Source: Prevotella sp. (GTDB lineage: Bacteria > Bacteroidota > Bacteroidia > Bacteroidales > Bacteroidaceae). From it: a stretch of 52,623 bases of DNA. Shown here in pieces: positions 37,001-44,900 of the stretch. The translations under genes were made by a program, and so were the position numbers. The notes under the pieces are model-generated. The model did no database searches. It was given only the letters and a program-made list of their open reading frames with translations, and was not told the DNA's origin. The DNA lies in assembly GCA_017458125.1 (NCBI GenBank), contig JAFTGB010000012.1:1-52623 (forward strand). Reading direction: 5' to 3'. The stretch's first letter is position 1; each line of letters starts with the position of its first letter.

Positions 37001-37324
37001 CTGCACGTTGACGGCACACATGTCGGCATTCATGCCCTGACGGAAGAGGACGGAGAGCTGCGCCGAACCCGACGATGCGGTGGAGGTGATGTAGTCCATA
37101 CCTTCCACACCGTTGATGCTCTCCTCCAACGGGGTGATGACGGAGTTCTTCACCGTCTCGGCGTCAGCACCGGGGTAGCTGGTGTAGACGGCAACGGTAG
37201 GCGGCGCAATATCCGGGTACTGCTCGATAGGCAGCGAGGCCAGTCCTATGAAACCCAGCAGCACGAGGAGGATGGAAATCACCGTCGACAGCACCGGGCG
37301 TTTGATAAATGTTGTAAATGTCAT
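34067..37324 (-). CDS. RND multidrug efflux permease, HAE1 family
   Basis: 1085 residues in the family range. Typical segments: the opening FIKRPVLSTVISILLVLLGF, a periplasmic porter domain, the AIAIVVDDAIVVVEAVHAKL helix 4 motif with the proton-relay aspartates, and the C-terminal DAIYMQISLIMLIGLLAKNAILIV-like helix 10 region. It pumps hydrophobic drugs, bile acids or similar compounds with proton uptake. The substrate is not deducible. Central gene of the three-part efflux operon. Confidence 0.96.
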   Translation of the reverse strand: MTFTTFIKRPVLSTVISILLVLLGFIGLASLPIEQYPDIAPPTVAVYTSYPGADAETVKNSVITPLEESINGVEGMDYITSTASSGSAQLSVLFRQGMNADMCAVNVQNRVSQAQALLPAEVTRIGVTVMKRQTSQVIMYSLTSDGRYDDEFLTNYANINIVPALKRIQGVGDVQSPGLKTYAMRIWLKPDVMKQHDLMPSDISGVLAEQNIEAAPGNFGQESDVQYEYAMRYTGRLKSPEEFGNIIISSDANGQTLRLKDVAKIELGGQQYSVSMKNNNIPSVMGMVQQIAGSNANEIAKQVKAELEEQQKLMPPGMFYKINYDVTEFLYASIEEVVFTLVFTLILVFIVIYIFLQDWRSTLIPLIAVPVSLIGTFFFLSVFGFSINLLTLSALLLAIAIVVDDAIVVVEAVHAKLDQGYKSALTASIDAMNEISGAIISITLVMASVFIPVSFIGGTSGTFYREFGVTMAVSIFISALNALTLSPALCAIFLKPHDKEGHERKMSMVDRFHASFNTAYDKVLGKYKNAVQKLVHKPVAIILAVIIGIAALIGTMATTKTGLVPDEDTGTIFCTVSMPPATSVARTKKVISEVDSILAADPAILSREQIQGYNFIAGAGSDQATFIIKLKPFEERQKGFWWKLSGLWQGDGIYRFFLNPYESSGVLAQIYLKTAHIKDAQILAFGPPMIPGFSANSGISLVMQDRTGGSLTRFFEITKEFLDQLNKRPEFQTAQTSYNPNYPQYMLHVDVAKCKQAGVSPSTVLSTLQGYYGGLYASNFNAYGKLYRVMIQGSPETRMTPESLNSIYVRTPGGMSPVQEFCRMERVYGPSNINRFNLFTSITVTGTVASGYSTGEALQAIREVGEDVLPQGYTYEFSGLTREEAKASNTTAVIFVLCIIFIYLILSAQYESYILPLAVVLSVPFGLAGCFLFTQLFGHANDIYMQISLIMLIGLLAKNAILIVQFALERRQLGMAITWSAVLGAAARLRPILMTSLAMVIGLLPMMFASGVGKNGNQTLGAAAVGGMLIGTLLQVLVVPSLFVIFQSLQEKISPMKFEGEDTHHGVLSEIEQYAHRPVNYELEK

Positions 37325-37380
37325 TGTTATTTACGATTTACCGATTTACAATTTTCGATTTAGCGATTTACAATTTACGT
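37325..37380. repeat. 7/8-bp repeat array between the RND adaptor and permease genes
   Basis: Units GATTTAC, CGATTTAC, AATTTTC and GATTTAG fill the whole 57-bp gap, so these two co-transcribed genes are separated only by repeat sequence. Confidence 0.75.
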
Positions 37381-37381
37381 T

Positions 37382-38560
37382 TTATTTCTTCGTGGCTTTC
37401 TGCACAGCTTCCACTATCTCGCCGGCCGACATCTCCTTGGCCTGCTCCTGAATCTTCTGCTGGTAGCGCTCGGGGGTGATGGGCACTATCTCCATGCCGT
37501 CCTTGAGCTTGGTGATGCCGTTGGTGACATACTTGTCGCCGGGCTTCAGACCCTCGGTGACGATGTAGCTGTTGCCGTCGTCCTGCGGGTCGACCTTGAT
37601 TTCGGAGTATTTCACCTTGTTGCCGTCGGCCAGCATGTAGACGAACTTCTTGTTCTGCACCTCCGACACGCACGACTGCGGGATGACGATGGCCGTCGTG
37701 TTCTGGCGCGGAATAATCAGCTTGCCCGTGGCACCGCTCTTCAGCTGACGCTCCGGGTTGGGGAACGTGGCAATGAGCTGCACGGAGCCTGTCGACTGGT
37801 CAATGACACCGCTCATGCGGGCCACCTTACCCTCGTGGCCATAGATGCTGCCGTCGGCCAGCTGCAGCTTGACGGCAGGCAGACTGCCCAGACCGTGCTG
37901 CGAGAGGAGCATGCCCTCCTTCTCGGTCACGGAGAAGTAGATGTCCATGGACGAGATGTTGCTGACCGTCGTCAGCACATTGGAACCGCTCACTAAGGCA
38001 CCCTTCTTGAAGGGCAGCGTGCCGACGACACCCGAGGCGGGACTCTTCACGTAGCAGAAGCTCAGTGCCTCCTTGGCCGAAGCCAGGGCAGCATTGGCCT
38101 GAGCCAGCTGAGCCTTGGCGCTCTCAAAGGTATTCTTCGACGTCTGCAGCTCGTAGTCGCCAATCACCTTGTTCTGGTGCAGCTGCTGGGCGTTGTCGTA
38201 GGTCAGCTTGGCCGTGTTCACCTGCTGCTGCGCCGTGTTGACGGCAGCCTGTGCCTGGCGCACCTGTGCCTGGTAGGTCTCATTGTCTATCACAAACAGG
38301 GTCTGTCCGGCACTCACTGCCTGACCCTCTTTCACGTTAATCTGCACCAGGAAACCCGACGCCTTCGGACGGATTTCAACGTCCTGCACACCCTTGATGG
38401 AGGCAGGATAGGTGGTCTGCATGTCGGCCTCCGACGTTCCGGCAGTCACTACCGGATACTCGTTATCGCCGAACTGGGGACGGCCACCGCCGCCGCCACA
38501 GGAAACCAACGTTGCAGCAAGTGCTGCAAACATCATCACTTTTTTCATTCTCTTATCCAT
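37382..38560 (-). CDS. RND efflux periplasmic adaptor (membrane fusion protein), lipoprotein
   Basis: 392 residues. The lipobox LVSC gives C21 as the lipidated residue, followed by a glycine run. Then a barrel-sandwich (VQINVKEGQAVSAGQTLFVID), a helical hairpin (about 80-150) and beta-barrel parts follow, as in AcrA-type adaptors. It links the inner-membrane pump to the outer channel. First gene of the operon; Met1 or Met5 could start it. Confidence 0.94.
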   Translation of the reverse strand: MDKRMKKVMMFAALAATLVSCGGGGGRPQFGDNEYPVVTAGTSEADMQTTYPASIKGVQDVEIRPKASGFLVQINVKEGQAVSAGQTLFVIDNETYQAQVRQAQAAVNTAQQQVNTAKLTYDNAQQLHQNKVIGDYELQTSKNTFESAKAQLAQANAALASAKEALSFCYVKSPASGVVGTLPFKKGALVSGSNVLTTVSNISSMDIYFSVTEKEGMLLSQHGLGSLPAVKLQLADGSIYGHEGKVARMSGVIDQSTGSVQLIATFPNPERQLKSGATGKLIIPRQNTTAIVIPQSCVSEVQNKKFVYMLADGNKVKYSEIKVDPQDDGNSYIVTEGLKPGDKYVTNGITKLKDGMEIVPITPERYQQKIQEQAKEMSAGEIVEAVQKATKK

Positions 38561-38639
38561 TTTTTTGTTATTATTTTCGTTACGCCTTATTTACGGTCTT
38601 ATCACCTATTTAAAAGGACATTTCACTTCTTTCAGCCTG

Positions 38640-38647
38640 CAAAGGTA
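38640..38647 (-). promoter_or_regulatory. -7 box of the RND efflux operon
   Basis: TACCTTTG on the minus strand, within the common Bacteroidota context TTCGTACCTTTGCAGG, about 80 bp before the adaptor start. The leader between them holds no recognised structure. Confidence 0.6.
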
Positions 38648-38753
38648 CGAAAAAAACGGCACACCTTTATTAATAGCAACTTAAACTTTAACAATCATTA
38701 TTACATTATAACACCAACGCACTGCGACCGTCACAAAATATTTTTTTAATGCC

Positions 38754-38993
38754 ATAAATGCCATTTTGCAAGACTTGCTGATTTTCAGCTACTTACGTAT
38801 GGCATTTTATATGGCATCAAAGGCAATTTACCATGAAAATTTTCCCATCGTTGGAAAAAGTTTTTCCCACGCTGGGGAAAATTTTTCTGATGCTGATGAC
38901 GGACGGCACGGCACGCTGAATATGCCATAATACCACACAAAATGCCATACGTAAGTAATTGAAAATCTGCAAGTCTTGCAAAATGGCATTTAT
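38754..38993. mobile_element. MITE-like element with 55-bp terminal inverted repeats
   Basis: Arms 38754-38808 and 38939-38993 are inverted copies that differ at only about three of 55 positions. Both contain ATGCCATTTTGCAAGACTTG at the outer end and TACTTACGTATGGCATTTT at the inner end. The 130-bp interior has no gene but holds two small hairpins (TTTTCCCA..TGGAAAAA type) and more GGCAT/ATGCC copies. The element lies between the CCA-adding enzyme and the efflux operon promoter. No target-site duplication is certain. It could be a non-autonomous transposon or a large structured RNA/DNA element. Confidence 0.6.
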
Positions 38994-39014
38994 TTTCTAA
39001 AAATAAAATTCCGG

Positions 39015-40460
39015 CTACGCTAACCCCATCTGGTGCGCTTTCTCCTTGAGCAGCCGCATGAGCGGTTCCCGCTCGTTGGCCACGCGGTTGTCGAGGACGG
39101 CATCCTTGAGGTACTGCTTGAGCGTGCCCACCTCGCGCGAGGGCTGCAGGTGGAAGAGCTGCATGATTTCGTTGCCGTCGATGACGGGCTGCAGCAGCCG
39201 CTTGTAGTCTTTCTCCTTGAGGTCGGCCAGCTTCTCGCGGACCATGCGGAAGTTTTCGAGAAACATGCGCTTCTTCACCTCGTTCTTCGACGTGATGTCG
39301 GCCTCGCAGAGCAGCATCAGGTCGTCAATGTCGTCGCCGGCATCGTTGAGCAGGCGGCGCACGGCGGAGTCGGTGACCTCGTCGTCGGCAATGGCCTGCG
39401 GCCGCATGTGCAGGTCTACGAGCTTCTGCACATACTTCATCTCAGCCCCCATGGGCAGCTTGAGACGGCGGAAAATGACGGGCACCATCTTGGCGCCTAT
39501 GATGTTGTGGTTGTGGAACGTCCACCCCACTCCGGGCTCCCACCGCTTCGACCTGGTCTTGCCGATGTCGTGCAGCAGAGCGGCCCATCTCAAATACAAT
39601 TTCTCATTTCTCATTTTACAAATGTTCTCCACCACTTCCAGCGAATGGTAGAAATTGTTTTTGTGGGCACGGCCTTCGCGCTTCTCCACGATGTCGAGGG
39701 CAGCGACCTCGGGCAGGATGAGCTGCATGAGTCCCGCGCGCTGCAGCAGTTCCAGGCCGATGCTGGGGTGGCGCGCCATCATGATTTTGTTGAGTTCCAC
39801 CTCAATGCGCTCGCCGCTGACGATGCTGATGCGCTCCGCCATGTGCTGCAGGGCCGTGAAGGTCTCCTCCTCTATCTGGAAGTTGAGCTGGGTGGCGAAA
39901 CGGATGCACCGCATCATGCGCAGCGGGTCATCGCTGAAGGTCACCTCCGGCTCCAAGGGCGTGGCGATGATGCCGTCCTGCAGGTCGGCCAGACCGTTGA
40001 AGGGGTCCACCAGCTCGCCGAAGCGTCCGCTGTTCAGACAGATGGCCATGGCGTTGATGGTGAAGTCGCGGCGGTTCTGGTCGTCCTCCAACGTGCCGTC
40101 CTCGACGACGGGCTTGCGCGAGTCGTGGCTGTAGCTCTCGCGGCGGGCACCCACGAACTCTATCTCAAGGAACGAGCCTTCACCGCTCATGGGGACCTTC
40201 ACCTGCGCCGTACCGAAATTCCGGAACACGCTGAGGTGAGCCTTGCGCCCTAAACGTTTCTTCAACGCTGAAGCCACGTCGATGCCGCTGCCCACCACCA
40301 CGACGTCGATGTCGTCGGAAGGGCGCTCCAGGAAAATGTCGCGCACGTAACCGCCCACCACGTAGCATTCCACGCCAAGCTGGTCGGCGACAGCCGAAAT
40401 CTGGCGGAAGATGGGCTTATCTAATATGTTTGCTAACGCCTTGTCGGAATAAAGCTTCAT
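39015..40460 (-). CDS. cca: CCA tRNA nucleotidyltransferase with HD domain
   Basis: 481 residues from the ATG at 40460. The promoter -7 box at 40483-40490 excludes an upstream start. The class II nucleotidyltransferase head has GGYVRDIFL (36-44) and the metal aspartates in DDIDVVVVG (49-57), then RRDFTINAMA (130-139). The C-terminal HD domain has RWAALLHDIGK (291-301). It adds or repairs the CCA end of tRNAs; a poly(A) polymerase role is the alternative in this family. Residues 281-290 (CKMRNEKLYL), just before the HD motif, are encoded by repeats of TTTCTCA type. Confidence 0.9.
   Translation of the reverse strand: MKLYSDKALANILDKPIFRQISAVADQLGVECYVVGGYVRDIFLERPSDDIDVVVVGSGIDVASALKKRLGRKAHLSVFRNFGTAQVKVPMSGEGSFLEIEFVGARRESYSHDSRKPVVEDGTLEDDQNRRDFTINAMAICLNSGRFGELVDPFNGLADLQDGIIATPLEPEVTFSDDPLRMMRCIRFATQLNFQIEEETFTALQHMAERISIVSGERIEVELNKIMMARHPSIGLELLQRAGLMQLILPEVAALDIVEKREGRAHKNNFYHSLEVVENICKMRNEKLYLRWAALLHDIGKTRSKRWEPGVGWTFHNHNIIGAKMVPVIFRRLKLPMGAEMKYVQKLVDLHMRPQAIADDEVTDSAVRRLLNDAGDDIDDLMLLCEADITSKNEVKKRMFLENFRMVREKLADLKEKDYKRLLQPVIDGNEIMQLFHLQPSREVGTLKQYLKDAVLDNRVANEREPLMRLLKEKAHQMGLA
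39599..39622. repeat. 7-bp repeat array inside cca
   Basis: Units TTTCTCA, TTTCTCA and TTTTACA (21 bp), in frame just before the HD motif. Confidence 0.65.
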
Positions 40461-40482
40461 CGTAAATGACTGAATTGGGCTG

Positions 40483-40490
40483 CAAAGGTA
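40483..40490 (-). promoter_or_regulatory. -7 box of cca
   Basis: TACCTTTG on the minus strand, about 22 bp before the cca start. Confidence 0.6.
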
Positions 40491-40532
40491 CAAAAATTAA
40501 AAATTATATTAGGAGGTTTTAGTTTTTTTTGC

Positions 40533-40540
40533 TAACTTTG
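40533..40540 (+). promoter_or_regulatory. -7 box of the DUF1599-DoxX-tpiA operon
   Basis: TAACTTTG, divergent from the cca promoter, about 50 bp before the DUF1599 start. Confidence 0.6.
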
Positions 40541-40593
40541 CACCCAAAATAACGGCAAAAACATCATGTATGCTGCCAAGAATGCGCATCACC

Positions 40594-41148
40594 ATGGAGA
40601 AAAACGAGACGAAGACCAACCAGCAGTTTGAGCAGACCATAGCCGAGTGCCGAGCCCTGTTCGAGAAGAAGCTACACGACTACGGAGCGTCGTGGCGCAT
40701 CCTGCGGCCACAGTCGCTCACCGACCAGCTGTTCATCAAGGCCAAGCGCATCCGCTCGCTGGAAATCAAGCGCGAGTCGCTGGTCGGCGAGGGCATACGG
40801 CCGGAGTTCATCGCGCTCATCAACTATGGCATCGTGGGACTCGTGCAGCTGGCTCAGGGCTTTGTCGACACCGTGGACATCAGCAACGACGAGGCCATGC
40901 GGCTGTACGACAAATACGCCCGCGAGGCCTTAGAACTGATGAAGCGCAAGAACCACGACTACGACGAGGCTTGGCGCGGCATGAGGGTCAGCTCGTACAC
41001 CGACTTCATACTGACCAAGATAGAACGTATCAAGGAGATTGAGAACCTGGGCGGCGACACGCTCGTGAGCGAGGGCATCGACGCCAACTATATGGACATC
41101 ATCAACTACGCCGTCTTTGGGGCGATCAAGTTGAAAGCTGAGAGTTAA
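40594..41148 (+). CDS. DUF1599 protein with two internal repeats
   Basis: 184 residues from the ATG at 40594 (MEKNETKTNQQFEQ); an in-frame ATG at 40570 is also possible. The protein is a tandem duplication: HDYGASWRILRPQSLTDQLF with KAKRIRSLE, then HDYDEAWRGMRVSSYTDFIL with KIERIKEIE, each followed by a GEGI or SEGI turn and an INY helix. DUF1599 is found mainly in Bacteroidota and has no proven role. The repeated H.Y...W pattern could bind a nucleotide or metal. Its stop codon lies in a heptamer array that also provides the next start. Confidence 0.85.
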   Translation: MEKNETKTNQQFEQTIAECRALFEKKLHDYGASWRILRPQSLTDQLFIKAKRIRSLEIKRESLVGEGIRPEFIALINYGIVGLVQLAQGFVDTVDISNDEAMRLYDKYAREALELMKRKNHDYDEAWRGMRVSSYTDFILTKIERIKEIENLGGDTLVSEGIDANYMDIINYAVFGAIKLKAES

Positions 41149-41165
41149 GAGTTGAAAGTTGCAGT
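41130..41165. repeat. 7-bp repeat array across the DUF1599/DoxX border
   Basis: Units GCTGAGA, GTTAAGA, GTTGAAA and GTTGCAG. The TAA stop of DUF1599 (41146-41148) and the TTG start of the next gene (41152) are both parts of the array. Confidence 0.8.
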
Positions 41166-42324
41166 TAACATAGCCCGCATCGTACTGGCCGTCACCCTGA
41201 TATTCTCGGGGTTCGTCAAGGCTGTCGACCCGATGGGCACGCAATACAAGATTGCCGACTACCTGACGGCACTGAAACTGGGAAGTTTCGTGCCCGACTT
41301 CATGGCACTGGGCGCATCGGTGCTGCTGTCGGGCTTTGAGTTCGTGTTAGGCATCTGCCTGCTGTTCGCCATACAGCGCCGGCTGTCGTCGCTGATGGCA
41401 CTGGTGCTCATGGCTGTCATGACGGTCATCACCCTGTGGCTGGCAGTGGCCAACCCCGTCAGCGACTGCGGATGCTTCGGCGATGCCATCGTGCTGACCA
41501 ACTGGCAGACCTTCGGCAAGAACGTGGTGCTCTTAGTGCTGGCTTTCGTCGTGTGGCGCCACGCCCTCGACATGGTCAGGTTCATTTCACGGGGCAACCA
41601 GTGGATAGTCACCAACTACACGGTGCTCTTCATACTCGTGGTGTCAGGATGGTCGCTGTACTACCTGCCCTACTTCGACTTCAGGCCCTACCACATCGGC
41701 ACCGACCTGCACAAGGGATGGCAACAGACCATGGAGGGTGCCGACCTGCCCTACGCCGACCTCTTCATAGAGCGCATGGACAACGGCGAGGACATCACTG
41801 AACAGCTGCTCAGCCACAAGGGCTACGTGTGGCTGCTCGTCTCGCCGCACTTGGAGACGGCCGACGACAGCCAGCTCGACCTGATGAACCAGGTCTACGA
41901 GTATGCTGACGACAACGGCTACCCGTTCTACTGCCTGACGGCAAGCAGCCAGAAAGCCATCGACGACTGGCGCATCACGACGGGAGCAGAATACCCGTTT
42001 GCACAGACGGACGACATCGTGCTGAAGACCATGATACGCAGCAATCCCGGTCTGCTGCTGCTCAAGGACGGCGTCATCATCCGCAAATGGAGCGACGCGG
42101 CACTGCCTGACGAGTACGCCCTGAACGGACGGTTAGAGCAGCTGGAGATAGGAAAGATGCCTGAGGACTCCATACCGCAGAAGATACTCATCATCCTGCT
42201 ATGGTACGTCCTGCCCCTCCTCCTGCTGACCATTGCCGACCGCCTGTGGAGCTGGACGCGCTGGATGAGAAAAAACAGAAACAACACCCCGGAAAATCCG
42301 GAACCCCCGGAAAGTACGGAATAA
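41152..42324 (+). CDS. BT_3928-like DoxX-family membrane protein, TTG start
   Basis: 390 residues. The N-terminal half has four helices of the DoxX/MauE type (NIARIVLAVTLIFSGFVKAVDP) with the conserved NPVSDCGCFGD. A fifth helix precedes a thioredoxin-like extracytoplasmic domain (about 185-335), and a last helix is near 345-365. The stop of DUF1599 lies in frame two codons before, and the first in-frame ATG would remove helix 1, so the start is TTG at 41152. The C-terminal tail TPENPEPPESTE is built from a 9-bp repeat. Such proteins are thought to handle redox or quinone chemistry at the membrane, but the role is unproven. Confidence 0.8.
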   Translation: MKVAVNIARIVLAVTLIFSGFVKAVDPMGTQYKIADYLTALKLGSFVPDFMALGASVLLSGFEFVLGICLLFAIQRRLSSLMALVLMAVMTVITLWLAVANPVSDCGCFGDAIVLTNWQTFGKNVVLLVLAFVVWRHALDMVRFISRGNQWIVTNYTVLFILVVSGWSLYYLPYFDFRPYHIGTDLHKGWQQTMEGADLPYADLFIERMDNGEDITEQLLSHKGYVWLLVSPHLETADDSQLDLMNQVYEYADDNGYPFYCLTASSQKAIDDWRITTGAEYPFAQTDDIVLKTMIRSNPGLLLLKDGVIIRKWSDAALPDEYALNGRLEQLEIGKMPEDSIPQKILIILLWYVLPLLLLTIADRLWSWTRWMRKNRNNTPENPEPPESTE

Positions 42325-42349
42325 AAATTAAAAAAAAAACAAAACAACA

Positions 42350-43108
42350 ATGAGAAAGAAAATCGTAGCAGGCAACTGGAAGATGAACCTGAACCTGCAA
42401 GAGGGCATTGCCCTGGCCAAGGAACTGAACGAGGCACTCGCTGCCGACAAGCCCAACTGTGGCGTCATCATCTGCACGCCCTTCATCCACCTGGCCTCTG
42501 TTGCTAACGTCATTGACCAGAACACCATCGGCCTGGGTGCCGAGAACTGCGCCGACAAGGAGAAGGGTGCCTTCACCGGTGAGGTCAGTGCCGAGATGGT
42601 CAAGTCGACGGGTGCTCAGTATGTCATCCTGGGTCACAGCGAGCGTCGCGAATACTACAAGGAGACGCCGGAAATCCTGAAGGAGAAGGTGCTGCTGGCC
42701 CTGAAGAACGGTCTGAAGGTCATCTTCTGCATCGGCGAGACGCTGGCTGAGCGCGAGGCCAACAAGCAGAACGAGGTGGTGAAGGCCGAGCTGGAAGGCA
42801 GCGTGTTCAACCTCAGCGAAGAGGAGTTCCGCAACATCGTCATTGCCTACGAACCCATCTGGGCCATCGGCACCGGCAAGACCGCCACGGCTGAGCAGGC
42901 AGAGGAAATACACGCCTACATCCGCAGCATCGTGGCTGAGAAGTACGGCCAGGCTGTAGCCGACGACACCAGCATCCTCTACGGCGGCTCGTGCAAGGCT
43001 TCCAACGCCCCGGAACTGTTTGCCAAGCCCGACATCGACGGCGGACTCATCGGAGGTGCTTCGCTGAAGTGTGCCGACTTCAAAGGCATCATCGACGCTT
43101 GGAAATAA
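42350..43108 (+). CDS. tpiA: Triosephosphate isomerase
   Basis: 252 residues. It interconverts dihydroxyacetone phosphate and glyceraldehyde 3-phosphate. Active-site elements are GNWKMN (catalytic Lys), GHSERREYY (His) and [14 protein letters not shown] (Glu plus the closing loop), then [13 protein letters not shown] for phosphate binding. The length is normal. Part of a right-facing operon. Confidence 0.98.
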   Translation: MRKKIVAGNWKMNLNLQEGIALAKELNEALAADKPNCGVIICTPFIHLASVANVIDQNTIGLGAENCADKEKGAFTGEVSAEMVKSTGAQYVILGHSERREYYKETPEILKEKVLLALKNGLKVIFCIGETLAEREANKQNEVVKAELEGSVFNLSEEEFRNIVIAYEPIWAIGTGKTATAEQAEEIHAYIRSIVAEKYGQAVADDTSILYGGSCKASNAPELFAKPDIDGGLIGGASLKCADFKGIIDAWK

Positions 43109-43109
43109 A

Positions 43110-43709
43110 ATGAAGAAACTCATACATATCATCATGCTGTGTGCTGGCATTCTGACGAGTGCCAGCGCACAGACTTTCACGCAGCGCATCCAGCAGAAGG
43201 TGGACGGCATGGGCACCGTCACCATCCACGAGTCGGACTCCATAGACCAGCTGGTGAACAGCGCTACGCTGGGGAACACGGCAGCCAAGCAGGCAACCGC
43301 CGGCAACCGCGTGACACCGGCAGCACCAGCGACAGCCAACCCGCACGCCACCGCCACGACGACACCCAAGCCTGTCGCCGACGACGACACTGAAGAGAAG
43401 GACGATGCTCCCGTGGAGATCACGAAGAAGATGCTGGTGGGCGGCTACAAGGTGCAAGGCTACCGCGTGCAGGCCTTCGCCGGCGGCAACTCGCGCAAAG
43501 ACCGCCAGAAAGCCGAGAGAATCGGCAACGACATCAAAGCCAGCTTCCCCGACGAGCCCGTCTACGTACACTTCTACTCGCCACGCTGGATTTGCCGCGT
43601 AGGCAACTACCGCACCTACGAGGAGGCGCACCAGATGCTGGTGAGCCTGCGCAAGATGGGCTTCACACAGTCCACCATCGTCAAAGGAAAAATCACCGTA
43701 ACAGACTAA
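43110..43709 (+). CDS. SPOR-domain secreted protein
   Basis: 199 residues from the ATG at 43110, 1 bp after tpiA. Signal peptide about 1-20 (LCAGILTSASAQ), then a Thr/Ala/Pro-rich linker (about 60-105) and a SPOR domain (about 118-198: YRVQAFAGGNSRKDRQKAE ... RVGNYRTYEEAHQML). SPOR domains bind denuded peptidoglycan at the septum. The tpiA-SPOR-folE order suggests simple co-transcription rather than shared function. Confidence 0.9.
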   Translation: MKKLIHIIMLCAGILTSASAQTFTQRIQQKVDGMGTVTIHESDSIDQLVNSATLGNTAAKQATAGNRVTPAAPATANPHATATTTPKPVADDDTEEKDDAPVEITKKMLVGGYKVQGYRVQAFAGGNSRKDRQKAERIGNDIKASFPDEPVYVHFYSPRWICRVGNYRTYEEAHQMLVSLRKMGFTQSTIVKGKITVTD

Positions 43710-43712
43710 CGC

Positions 43713-44306
43713 ATGAATTCAGACTCAGAATACAGGGAAGGCCTTGACGCACTGGCTGCCCACTACCGCGACGTGCTGCAACTGTTGGGCGAAGACCCTA
43801 CCCGTGAGGGACTGCAGAAGACGCCCATGCGCGTGGCCAAAGCCATGCAGGTGCTGACACGCGGCTACGAGATGGATGCCCACAAGGTGCTGACCGACGC
43901 CCTGTTCAGGGAGGACTACTCGCAGATGGTCATCGTCAAGGACATCGACTTCTTCTCGCTCTGCGAGCACCACATGCTGCCTTTCTACGGCAAGGCGCAC
44001 GTAGCCTACATCCCCAACGGCTACATCACCGGACTGTCGAAGATAGCGCGCGTGGTGGACATCTACAGTCACCGCCTGCAGGTGCAGGAGCGGCTGACGC
44101 TGCAAATCAAGGAGTGCATAGAGCAGACGCTACACCCCTTGGGCGTGATGGTGGTCGTCGAGGCCCGCCACATGTGCATGCAGATGCGGGGGGTGGAGAA
44201 GCAGAACAGCATCACGACCACCAGCGACTTCAGCGGAGCCTTCAACCAGGCCAAGACGCGACAGGAGTTCATGAACCTGCTGCATAACGACAAGAGTAAC
44301 CTTTAA
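43713..44306 (+). CDS. folE: GTP cyclohydrolase I
   Basis: 197 residues. It opens GTP to dihydroneopterin triphosphate, the first step of folate synthesis; folK, a later step, is also in this window. Zinc ligands are the Cys and His in [10 protein letters not shown] and the Cys in [20 protein letters not shown] and the [10 protein letters not shown] segment are conserved. Confidence 0.97.
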   Translation: MNSDSEYREGLDALAAHYRDVLQLLGEDPTREGLQKTPMRVAKAMQVLTRGYEMDAHKVLTDALFREDYSQMVIVKDIDFFSLCEHHMLPFYGKAHVAYIPNGYITGLSKIARVVDIYSHRLQVQERLTLQIKECIEQTLHPLGVMVVVEARHMCMQMRGVEKQNSITTTSDFSGAFNQAKTRQEFMNLLHNDKSNL

Positions 44307-44315
44307 CACAAAACT

Positions 44316-44888
44316 ATGAATCAATTCAACCCTAACACCTACAAGAAACGCTCGGCACTACAGGAGTTCTACCACAGCTGTCTGGGCAAGCTCGTCATAC
44401 TGGTGGCCATCGTGGCCGTAGTGCTGACTGTGGCCTTTATGACACGCCCCACCGACAACATGATGTACTGGCAGGCCGAAGACAGCATCAGGGAGTGCCT
44501 GAACGACAACGACAGCATACAGCAGGATGTCATAGACGACTACGTCGCCAACATAGGCCGCCTATTCACTCATGCCGACACCACTGAAACGGACAGGGAA
44601 CTGTGGGCAACATTCTGCAAGCACAACAGGGTGGCCGTCTACGCCCACCCGTTCTTCAAAACGGCGTATGTCCACCACAACAACCACCCCGAGGGCGTGC
44701 GCATAGGCATCGGCGTCTTCGGCATTGTAATCCCAACCATCAAGTACACCGACCTGCTGATGAACACGGGCACCATACGCGGCGAATACGGCGAACAGCT
44801 CATTGAGCAGCCGCAAGTCCCCGAACAGTCGTTGGGCGAAAACCCTGACGTACAGCCCTATCACTATCAAGGCAACCCGGACAACTAA
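44316..44888 (+). CDS. Unknown single-pass membrane protein next to the phosphoethanolamine transferase
   Basis: 190 residues. One membrane helix (about 24-43, KLVILVAIVAVVLTVAFM) is followed by an extracytoplasmic domain with an acidic helix and a conserved-looking beta core (HNRVAVYAHPFFKTAYV, GVRIGIGVFGIVIPTIKY), ending in a proline/glutamine-rich tail. I do not recognise the family. It is 9 bp after folE and 12 bp before the EptA-like gene, so it may act with the latter. Confidence 0.75.
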   Translation: MNQFNPNTYKKRSALQEFYHSCLGKLVILVAIVAVVLTVAFMTRPTDNMMYWQAEDSIRECLNDNDSIQQDVIDDYVANIGRLFTHADTTETDRELWATFCKHNRVAVYAHPFFKTAYVHHNNHPEGVRIGIGVFGIVIPTIKYTDLLMNTGTIRGEYGEQLIEQPQVPEQSLGENPDVQPYHYQGNPDN

Positions 44889-44900
44889 GAGAACATTGCC

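Noticed and set aside
34067-38560. Considered whether the efflux operon forms part of a resistance island
   Set aside because: Gene order and content are those of an ordinary chromosomal RND system; no mobile genes other than the small inverted-repeat element lie beside it.
39033-40253. 406-codon frame antisense to cca
   Set aside because: Shadow of the CCA enzyme; no motif or promoter.
42191-43423. 410-codon frame antisense to the DoxX, tpiA and SPOR genes
   Set aside because: Crosses several real genes on the opposite strand; no domain.
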